Shown here in pieces: positions 39,222-44,704 of a stretch of 44,704 nt of DNA. The notes under the pieces are model-generated. The model was not told the origin of the DNA and did no database searches. It saw only the letters and a list, made by a program, of their open reading frames with translations. The stretch's first letter is position 1; the number at the start of each line of letters is the position of its first letter. This stretch comes from Clostridiales bacterium UBA3758 (GTDB lineage Bacteria > Bacillota > Clostridia > Oscillospirales > Oscillospiraceae): contig DFGE01000011.1 of assembly GCA_002371675.1 (NCBI GenBank), positions 1 to 44,704 of the forward strand, given 5' to 3'. Made by a program: the position numbers and the translations under genes.

Positions 39222-39375
39222 GCGTGTAACACCCCCGGCATTCGGGCAAAAGCTGAAATCCTGCAACCCCTTGCAAACACTGAAGTTTTGGCACTTTATG
39301 GCTTCCGCAAAAACTCTGAAAATTGCCGTTTGACCACATCTTTGACCACAACGGCAGAAGCAGAAAATTGAATAT
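39222..39375. other. Spacer with direct repeat between tRNA remnant and intact tRNA
   Basis: 154 bp without a gene. TTTGACCACA(T/A) occurs twice 12-13 bp apart at about 39327-39350, in a place where tyrosine-integrase arm sites are often found. This could be the scar of an element that entered the first tRNA-Pro. No integrase gene is intact in the window. Confidence 0.4.
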
Positions 39376-39451
39376 CCGGGTGTAGCTCAGATGGTAGAGC
39401 GCGTGGTTTGGGACCACGAGGCCGCTGGTTCGAAACCAGTCACTCGGACCA
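39376..39451 (+). tRNA. tRNA-Pro (anticodon UGG)
   Basis: Complete cloverleaf with CCA encoded. Acceptor CCGGGTG/CACTCGG (one G-U), D-arm GCTC/GAGC, anticodon stem CGTGG/CCACG with loop TTTGGGA (anticodon TGG in DNA), T-arm GCTGG-TTCGAAA-CCAGT (one G-U), discriminator A, then CCA. It should be transcribed from the promoter at 39115-39143 through the remnant. Confidence 0.95.
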
Positions 39452-39472
39452 AAATGGCGGTTTTTACCGCAG

Positions 39473-39505
39473 AAAAGCCGCAGGGATTGTTTCTCTGCGG
39501 CTTTT
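39473..39505 (+). terminator. Terminator after tRNA-Pro
   Basis: AAAAGCCGCAG (39473-39483) pairs with CTGCGGCTTTT (39495-39505), leaving a T-run on the plus strand. A smaller hairpin GCGG-TTTTTA-CCGC lies just before it. Confidence 0.8.
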
Positions 39506-39540
39506 GCTTGATGGCTTTATATCACATGGAGGTAACATAA

Positions 39541-40410
39541 ATGCTTGTCAAACAATATGACATTATTCCAGATGCGCCAAAGGCGATTAACATGGGTGAG
39601 TATATTATAAAAAGCGATTTGAAATATAAAGCATTATTAGAAACGGAAGCAAATAAAGAGCATTCATTTCAACATTTTTTAGAAGAAAACCCAGCTTATG
39701 TCCCAGGTGCATTCGAAGTGTTTGGCTTATCTGGTCATTATCCTTACATGAATTGTTTGATAACGCAGCCCAGAATCAACGACAACCAACTACGCATTCC
39801 CGATTTCATGTGGCTTGCAAACGATAGTCTCTCTTTTTGCCCGGTCTTAATCGAGATTGAAAAGCCAAGCAAAGAACAGTTTAGAAAGGACGAAATCAAC
39901 AGATCCGAGTTTACACAAGCATATAATCAAATAATTGAATGGAAGGCGATCCTGTCCACCATTTCTGGACAAGAATCGTTTTATGAACGTTTTTCGATTG
40001 ATGAAGAAAACAGAAAAAAGGAATTCAAACCGCAGTACATATTGGTATACGGAAGACGTAGTGAATACGAAAAAGATGAGTGGTTAAGAAGGAAGCGCGC
40101 GCTATTTCAAAATGACGATATCTGTATAATGTCTTTTGATCGCCTTCATGCAAGTAGAGATGTATATGATTTAGTAACTTGCACAGTTTCAAATGGACAA
40201 TACTATGTTCGGTATATTCCGCCGACTTTTGTTTATCGTCCCGTAACCTCGCATGTGTTACAAAAATGGATCGGATTTACCTCTGCGCTTTCTAAGATTC
40301 CGGATATTTCCGAAGAAAGGCGAGTTTTTCTCCAAAACAGATTTGAATACTGGATGTGCTTTGGCGCAAAGAAAAACCATGGAATAATGAATTCCGGAGA
40401 CTATGAATAG
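39541..40410 (+). CDS. Shedu-like (DUF4263) putative anti-phage nuclease
   Basis: 289-residue cytoplasmic protein, strongly AT-rich compared with its neighbours (one sampled 60-nt line is 38% GC against 68% at 38041-38100). The central part fits the DUF4263/SduA nuclease-like domain from memory: RIPDFMW (Asp88), then VLIEIEKPSKEQF (Glu105, Glu107, Lys108), then FTQAYNQIIEW (Gln130, Trp134). The family is named after the Shedu defence system. The classical ExK reads Glu105-Ile-Glu107 with Lys one residue later, so activity is uncertain. GGAGG precedes ATG 39541. It sits alone after tRNA-Pro, a usual landing site for defence genes. Confidence 0.7.
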   Translation: MLVKQYDIIPDAPKAINMGEYIIKSDLKYKALLETEANKEHSFQHFLEENPAYVPGAFEVFGLSGHYPYMNCLITQPRINDNQLRIPDFMWLANDSLSFCPVLIEIEKPSKEQFRKDEINRSEFTQAYNQIIEWKAILSTISGQESFYERFSIDEENRKKEFKPQYILVYGRRSEYEKDEWLRRKRALFQNDDICIMSFDRLHASRDVYDLVTCTVSNGQYYVRYIPPTFVYRPVTSHVLQKWIGFTSALSKIPDISEERRVFLQNRFEYWMCFGAKKNHGIMNSGDYE

Positions 40411-40764
40411 CATTCTGTTCTTACTATCGTATCTTTCTTTGTTTACTCTGCCTCAGTTTCTACTACAGCCACTGTCTCTTTCATCGCCAGTTTTTCTTCC
40501 TTGATCCGCTCCTGAACCTCGGCGATCATCTTCTCTAAAAGCACCTCGCACTCCTCCCTCGTCTTGGCATAGACCGTATGCACCTCGCGCTTGCCCTGAG
40601 CGTTGCTGGGCGAATACAGCCGTTCAAACCGGTGATTTCAGCCTGTGTAAAAACATTTTGTCAAGGAAATTCGAGCTTGTAAAACGCCCTTGATAGACTT
40701 TCGGGGCTTTATCCCGTATCCTTAAGTCGTTCCGGCCGGGACAAACAATTAAGAGGTGAGACGA
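40411..40764. other. Gene-poor stretch with a decayed integrase-like fragment
   Basis: Apart from the minus-strand fragment at 40443-40637 and the ribosome site AAGAGGTGAG at 40751-40760, I see no gene, terminator with a clear T-run, or strong promoter here. It looks like decayed mobile-element DNA. Confidence 0.5.
40443..40637 (-). pseudogene. Fragment resembling an integrase arm-type DNA-binding region
   Basis: A minus-strand frame of 64 residues runs from directly after a TGA (40638-40640) to TAA (40443-40445). It has no start codon near its beginning. Its middle, GKREVHTVYAKTREECEVLL, resembles the N-terminal arm-binding domains of clostridial tyrosine integrases; the end is Lys/Glu-rich. 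It is probably a remnant of a mobile element. The match is from memory only. Confidence 0.45.
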
Positions 40765-41409
40765 ATGGAAATCGGAACAATCATCCGTAACGCAAGACAC
40801 AGTGTAAATCTCTCACAGGAGCAAGCGGCAGAGGCTCTTGGGGTGAGCCGCCAGACCGTGTCAAATTGGGAAAACGGGAAATCCTATCCGGACATCCTCA
40901 GCGTCATACGGATGAGCGACCTGTATTCTGTGAGCTTGGATCACCTGCTCAAGGAGGAGGATTCCATGAAACAAACTTATAAAGACTATCTTGAAGAGAG
41001 CACGAATGTCGTAAAAAGTAATGACCGAAAATCGAAGCTGATTCTTGTGTTAACTGTGCTGGGAATCTGGGCGCTCTCGCTCATTGCATTTCTTCTGGCA
41101 CACAAGGGCGTGGACAATTACGGGTACGGGTTCTCCATCACATGGGCCGTTTTGCCGGTCACTTTCTTTGTCGCATCATTCATCATCGGACACCGTGACT
41201 GGTTCGGCAAACTGAAATGGCTGGCGGGTCTTGTTTTCGGACTCATGTATGCAATGTCCGGCTGCGTTACTTCCGTTACGGCAGAGAGCGTGGAAATGAG
41301 AAGCATCGTCTGGCCTGACTTTGCCAAGCTGCCCATCGGACTGCTCCTTTCGACGGCAGGCATAGCAATGGGGCTGTTTGCGGCGAAAAAACGCAGCAAA
41401 GAACCGTAA
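40765..41409 (+). CDS. XRE-family regulator with C-terminal membrane helices
   Basis: 214-residue protein. The N-terminal Cro/CI helix-turn-helix (IRNARHSVNLSQEQAAEALG then VSRQTVSNWENGKSYPD) is followed by a linker and about four membrane helices (LILVLTVLGIWALSLIAFLL, WAVLPVTFFVASFIIG, WLAGLVFGLMYAMSGC, IGLLLSTAGIAMGLFAA). Regulators of this shape are common in Firmicutes and may sense membrane stress or a peptide. ATG 40765 follows AAGAGGTGAG; the GTG at 40756 lies inside that site. Target genes are unknown; part of the accessory islet. Confidence 0.85.
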   Translation: MEIGTIIRNARHSVNLSQEQAAEALGVSRQTVSNWENGKSYPDILSVIRMSDLYSVSLDHLLKEEDSMKQTYKDYLEESTNVVKSNDRKSKLILVLTVLGIWALSLIAFLLAHKGVDNYGYGFSITWAVLPVTFFVASFIIGHRDWFGKLKWLAGLVFGLMYAMSGCVTSVTAESVEMRSIVWPDFAKLPIGLLLSTAGIAMGLFAAKKRSKEP

Positions 41410-41541
41410 AGCCCCCGGTTATACGCCCCGGCTTGTGCCTGAGGCCTGCGGAATGAGTCGCAGTATGGTTTGACAAAGAGGGACTCTGAGCGTGATGCGA
41501 TCAGGGTCCCGTCTCTTCTTCCCATGTTGTGCGTTGTCTGT

Positions 41542-41547
41542 TATAAT
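41542..41547 (+). promoter_or_regulatory. -10 element upstream of the GNAT gene
   Basis: TATAAT at 41542-41547; the hexamer 17 bp upstream (TTCCCA) is a poor -35. Confidence 0.45.
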
Positions 41548-41589
41548 TATCTCGAAAAATCTGAATATGCGGAGGCAGGATTGACAGTG

Positions 41590-42075
41590 ATGAAACTGGA
41601 AAAATACAATGTGAGCGATGAGCCGATGTACGCTCAGCTTGTTTACAATCAAGAGATCATGAAGATGAACCTTGGACGTGTTTTTACTGCTGAAGAGGCG
41701 CGTATGGCTTTCCAAACGGTGATTGTGCAGAATGCTTCAGAGCCGCAGCTGGGTGTTTACAAGGTCTTCGTTGGCGAAAGCGATGAAGAGTATATTGGGA
41801 TGGGTGCAGCATGCTGGAATGAGGAATACAGTGCTGTTGAAATCGAATACATGCTGCTTCCACAGTATTGGAATCGCGGATACGGAACTGAACTGGTTAA
41901 GAATCTTGTCAATGTGGCAGTTACATGGGAATCAGGAATAAACGTAATTGCCATTACAGATCCTGCAAATATCTGTTCGCAGCGGATACTTCAAAAAAAC
42001 GGATTTACATTGGTCAAAAAGTACTTAAATGAGGATGGAGAAACTGCTCTGTTATACCAAAAAGTAAAACAATAA
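41590..42075 (+). CDS. GNAT-family N-acetyltransferase
   Basis: 161-residue acetyltransferase that should transfer an acetyl group from acetyl-CoA to an amine. The acetyl-CoA site lies in VEIEYMLLPQYWNRGYGTEL (the Q/R-x-x-G-x-G/A loop as WNRGYGTE), followed by NICSQRILQKNGFTLVKKY, the usual end of the fold. It is AT-rich (a sampled line is 38% GC), like the Shedu-like gene. ATG 41590 is chosen, but a TTG at 41581 with GGAGG five bases upstream is an equally good start. The substrate is unknown; such genes in islets range from protein to antibiotic acetylases. Confidence 0.85.
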   Translation: MKLEKYNVSDEPMYAQLVYNQEIMKMNLGRVFTAEEARMAFQTVIVQNASEPQLGVYKVFVGESDEEYIGMGAACWNEEYSAVEIEYMLLPQYWNRGYGTELVKNLVNVAVTWESGINVIAITDPANICSQRILQKNGFTLVKKYLNEDGETALLYQKVKQ

Positions 42076-42197
42076 AGCATCTAATAAAAGGGCCAATCAA
42101 GGGAGAAGCTCTTATTGACAGGGCCCGGAATAGAATAAAAGAATAAGGGGCAAGCGCGCGGAAACGCGAGAAAAGAAATACTGCTGTGAGGTGCAGG

Positions 42198-42593
42198 ATG
42201 CAATACAAACATACACATCGCCCGGGCTTCTGGCTGGGCTTTATCGACTTCTTTACGGCCGGACTGTATTTTATGGCCGCCATGCCGCTTGGCCTGCAGG
42301 CGGAGATCGATTCCGTTCTCGGCCACAAGACCATGCCCTACTGGCAGGCCTATCTGATCGGTATTCCCACGCTGTTCATCTATCCCATCATCTGGATGGG
42401 CCGCATTGCCGACGAGCTGCGCCGTAAGGCGGAAGCCATGGGGATCAAAGGCCCCCACACCTCCTTCCGTCACATGTTCTGCTGGAACACGCTGGGGCTC
42501 CCGCTGTTGGGCTTTGCCGTGGCCACCCACCGCTTCTTCGATACCCTGGGCAAGATAGAAGCGGAGCTGAACAGAAGCGCGGCGCAGCAATAA
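42198..42593 (+). CDS. Small membrane protein (DUF4234-like)
   Basis: 131-residue protein with two or three hydrophobic stretches (WLGFIDFFTAGLYFMAAMPL, YLIGIPTLFIYPIIWMGRIA, and NTLGLPLLGFAVATHRFF). The spacing of two helix pairs and the IYPIIW motif recall DUF4234-type small membrane proteins; this is tentative. ATG 42198 follows GAGGTGCAGG; the GTG at 42186 does not. GC-rich again, so it probably marks the return to core DNA after the islet. A TTGACA at 42115 is not matched by a good -10. Confidence 0.7.
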   Translation: MQYKHTHRPGFWLGFIDFFTAGLYFMAAMPLGLQAEIDSVLGHKTMPYWQAYLIGIPTLFIYPIIWMGRIADELRRKAEAMGIKGPHTSFRHMFCWNTLGLPLLGFAVATHRFFDTLGKIEAELNRSAAQQ

Positions 42594-42618
42594 ATGCAGC
42601 AGCCTCCGGCCTGCGCAG

Positions 42619-42669
42619 ACAGCAGAAAGCCTCCGGAACCGGCGGTTCCGGAGGCTTTCTGCTGTTTCT
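42619..42669 (+). terminator. Terminator between the small membrane protein and pfkA
   Basis: Perfect 22-bp stem, arms 42619-42640 and 42644-42665, around GGC, followed by TTTC on the plus strand. The minus side has no T-run, so stopping of pfkA transcripts is less certain. Confidence 0.88.
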
Positions 42670-42675
42670 GTCCTG

Positions 42676-43668
42676 TCAGCGGGAGAGCACACTGCCGAAC
42701 TGCATGGTCTCCATGATGTGGTAGCGCTCCATCTGCAGGTTCTTCTTCATGACCAGCGCTTCCTCGATGGGGATCTCCACGATGGAGCCCTCTTTGGTGC
42801 CGATGATGCAGTTGTAGCGCCCTTCTGCAAGCGCACGAGCGGCATAGTAGCCCATGCGGGTGGCCGTCTCACGGTCACGGGCGTTGGGCGCGCCGCCGCG
42901 CTGGATGTGGCCGAGCACGGTCACACGCGGGTCGATGCCCACGGCATCGTAGATCTGCTTGCCCACCTCAACGGCGCTCCCTGCGCCCTCGGCGACGACG
43001 ATCATAAAGTGCGTGTTGCCCGCGAGGCGGGAGGCGCGGATGCGCTCGACGACGTCCTTATCAAAATCAAGCGGCTTCTCCGGCACGAGCACCGCGGTTG
43101 CGCCGACGGCGATGCCGACATAGAGCGCGAGGAAGCCCGCATTGCGGCCCATGACCTCGACGACGGAGCAGCGTTCATGCGACTGCATGGTGTCGCGCAG
43201 CTTGTCGATGCATTCGATGGCTGTGTTGCAGGCCGTGTCGAAGCCGATGGTGTAGTTGGTGCAGCCCACGTCGTTGTCGATCGTGGCGGGCACACCCACG
43301 ACGGGGACGCCGAGCCGGGAGAGCTCCAGCGCGCCGCGGAAGGTACCGTCGCCCCCGATGGCGACGATGCCGTCGAGCCCCAGCATCTTGCAGGTGGCGA
43401 CAGCCTTAAGACGGCCCTTTTCCGTCAGAAAGTCGTCGCTGCGGGCGGTGTAGAGTATCGTACCGCCGCGGGAGAGGAGATGGCCGACGCTTTCGCGCGT
43501 GAGCGGGACGAAATCGCTGTGGATGAGACCCTGCCAGCCGCGCCGGATTCCAATGCATTCGATGCCCGAGGCGATCGCCGTACGCACGACCGCGCGCACA
43601 GCCGCGTTCATGCCGGGCGCGTCTCCGCCGCTGGTCAGAACGCCGATCCGTTTGATCTGTTTTTCCAT
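42676..43668 (-). CDS. pfkA: ATP-dependent 6-phosphofructokinase
   Basis: 330-residue glycolytic enzyme that phosphorylates fructose-6-phosphate. Motifs in order: RIGVLTSGGDAPGMNAAVRA (ATP site), IVAIGGDGTFRGA, VPATIDNDV (catalytic Asp), VEVMGRNAGFLALY and VLGHIQRGGAPNARDR. GGDGT rather than GGDDT indicates ATP, not pyrophosphate, as donor. ATG 43668 follows GAAAGGA by ten bases, and the family N-terminus starts there. It has its own promoter with a perfect palindrome at the start site. Confidence 0.95.
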   Translation of the reverse strand: MEKQIKRIGVLTSGGDAPGMNAAVRAVVRTAIASGIECIGIRRGWQGLIHSDFVPLTRESVGHLLSRGGTILYTARSDDFLTEKGRLKAVATCKMLGLDGIVAIGGDGTFRGALELSRLGVPVVGVPATIDNDVGCTNYTIGFDTACNTAIECIDKLRDTMQSHERCSVVEVMGRNAGFLALYVGIAVGATAVLVPEKPLDFDKDVVERIRASRLAGNTHFMIVVAEGAGSAVEVGKQIYDAVGIDPRVTVLGHIQRGGAPNARDRETATRMGYYAARALAEGRYNCIIGTKEGSIVEIPIEEALVMKKNLQMERYHIMETMQFGSVLSR

Positions 43669-43749
43669 TTTTGCGCAATCCTTTCTGAGGACGGGACAAG
43701 CCGTCAAAATATCGTGAGACCCTTTTCTCCCGGGCGCAGCCGCGGGACG

Positions 43750-43791
43750 GTTTTCCGAAAACAGCATATCACGAGCGCGCGCAAAACGCAA
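43750..43791 (-). promoter_or_regulatory. pfkA promoter with start-site palindrome
   Basis: Minus-strand TTGCGT (43786-43791), 17-bp spacer, TATGCT (43763-43768). GTTTTC-G-GAAAAC (43750-43762) is a perfect 6-1-6 palindrome touching the -10 and spanning the expected start, a good place for a repressor. Confidence 0.65.
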
Positions 43792-43845
43792 TTTGAAATT
43801 TGCCTGCTTCGCGCAGAAATGCCAAAAAATAGCTCCCTATATGCC

Positions 43846-43907
43846 GCAAACGCCTCCCGTGCGTCCCGCCCCTCCTTCGGCGGGACGGAAACACAGGAGG
43901 CGTTTGC
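43846..43907 (-). terminator. Long hairpin downstream of the TrkA-C gene
   Basis: Outer arms GCAAACGCCTCC / GGAGGCGTTTGC (43846-43857, 43896-43907) and inner arms CGTCCCGCC / GGCGGGACG (43862-43870, 43879-43887). On the minus strand a small ATAG-GGAG-CTAT stem and six T follow at about 43823-43840. Together they probably end the TrkA-C transcript. Confidence 0.65.
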
Positions 43908-43944
43908 CTGTTGTCCGGGCGCGGCCTGTGCTGCGCCGGGGCGC

Positions 43945-44661
43945 TCAGTCGTCCGTAAAGCGTTCGCGCGCGTGGAAGGCGCGGCGGATGTTCTCATAGC
44001 GCCCGAAGACGGTCAGCTGGTCGCCGGGCTCGATCACGGTGTCCGGGCCGGCAGACCTCGCGTGCTGGCCCGGCTTCTCCACGAGCATCACCATGATGCC
44101 GGTGTTCTGCTTGAGCCCGTTCGCGGAGAGGGAGAGCCCCTGGTATTCCTCCGGAATGTGGTTGATGATAACGCGGGCGATGGCCTCGCTCCCAATGCTG
44201 TCGAGCAGCTGGACGCTGTTGAAGGAGCTGTCCACCCCGATGATGCGGTCTGCGACGCGCAGCAGCAGCCGGTCGCCCCAGGCGCGGACTTTCGGCACGC
44301 GCATGAAGACCATGATAAGCGCCGCGACGCCAAGCGGGATCAGGACGCCGATGAAGAAGTTCTGTACCTGGCCGACCTTGAGCGAGAGGAAGACGTTGAT
44401 GAAAGCGGAAACGATGGTGATGTTGAACACATAGCCGAAGAGCATCGTGATCCGCGCAAGGCGCCGCCGATGGACGTTGGAGAGCATCATTTCGCTCTCG
44501 CGCGTGGTGAAGCCGCAGCCGGTCAGCAGCGAGATGACCTGAAACCTGGCCTTGTCGTCCGGCAGGCCGGTGAGATGAAAGAGTACGGTGAAGAGCTCTG
44601 TGATCACCCAGTACAGCAGGATGATCAGGGAAAAGAGCGAAAACGCGGTCACAAGATTCAT
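43945..44661 (-). CDS. Membrane protein with C-terminal TrkA-C (RCK_C) domain
   Basis: 238-residue protein. About three or four N-terminal helices (AFSLFSLIILLYWVITELFT, ITMLFGYVFNITIVSAFINV, FFIGVLIPLGVAALIMVFM) precede a TrkA-C ligand-binding domain near residues 165-235 (NGLKQNTGIMVMLVEK, IEPGDQLTVFGRYENIRRAF). The sequence LTGCGFTTRESEMML between the helices recalls a pore-like GCGFTT loop seen in Trk/Ktr relatives, but the protein is far too short for a full channel. Probably an ion-channel regulator or a nucleotide-sensing membrane protein. GGAGG lies nine bases before ATG 44661. Confidence 0.8.
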   Translation of the reverse strand: MNLVTAFSLFSLIILLYWVITELFTVLFHLTGLPDDKARFQVISLLTGCGFTTRESEMMLSNVHRRRLARITMLFGYVFNITIVSAFINVFLSLKVGQVQNFFIGVLIPLGVAALIMVFMRVPKVRAWGDRLLLRVADRIIGVDSSFNSVQLLDSIGSEAIARVIINHIPEEYQGLSLSANGLKQNTGIMVMLVEKPGQHARSAGPDTVIEPGDQLTVFGRYENIRRAFHARERFTDD

Positions 44662-44704
44662 GTGTACGGCCTCCTTGCAGAGTTTTGGCGGATGAACGGC
44701 GCCC

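Noticed and set aside
39184..39259. First tRNA-Pro as a functional gene
   Set aside because: After the anticodon loop neither the 3' anticodon stem nor a T-arm is present, so no cloverleaf can form.
42115..42143. TTGACA as promoter of the small membrane protein
   Set aside because: No acceptable -10 lies 16-18 bp downstream; TAGAAT is only 10 bp away.

Overview
The window looks like chromosome from a high-GC member of the Clostridia, most like an Oscillospiraceae-type gut anaerobe. The evidence is gene content: DnaD and DnaI primosome proteins, a YesM/YesN two-component pair, lipoprotein solute-binding proteins and Gram-positive gene orders, combined with strongly GC-biased third codon positions. 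No sequence search was possible, so genus is not assigned.

Region 1 (1-9830) is a sugar-utilisation locus. A YesM-type histidine kinase, a lipoprotein binding protein, two CUT1-type permeases and a YesN-type regulator read rightwards. They converge on a leftward operon of rhamnulokinase, an arabinose/fucose-isomerase-fold protein and rhamnulose-1-phosphate aldolase. The likely job is sensing, import and breakdown of L-rhamnose or rhamnose-containing oligosaccharides. No transporter ATPase, classical RhaA or mutarotase is present. Two related structured elements lie in front of the kinase and the regulator.

Region 2 (9915-25131) is leftward housekeeping DNA: comM, a Ser/Arg-rich membrane protein, thiI and cinA; hisS and aspS; then a U32 peptidase, maf, mreC, mreD and mrdA (PBP2), followed by a methylglyoxal-synthase-like gene whose catalytic residues are replaced. 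mreB is missing from its usual place.

Region 3 (25519-31847) holds dnaD-dnaI, a stand-alone E2-acyltransferase-like protein without the catalytic His, a purine-type phosphoribosyltransferase, and two overlapping CorC/HlyC-type membrane proteins.

Region 4 (31848-38948) has an MMPL/RND transporter translationally coupled to a 918-residue GLUG-repeat surface protein, facing a two-gene membrane operon (DUF4230 plus an unrecognised protein). This is the best candidate here for an undescribed surface system.

Region 5 (39100-42600) is an accessory islet beside tRNA-Pro. It contains a promoter-driven tRNA-Pro 5' half, an intact tRNA-Pro, an AT-rich Shedu-like (DUF4263) gene, an integrase-like fragment, an XRE-membrane regulator, a GNAT acetyltransferase and a small membrane protein. 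The right end returns to core genes: pfkA and a TrkA-C membrane protein.
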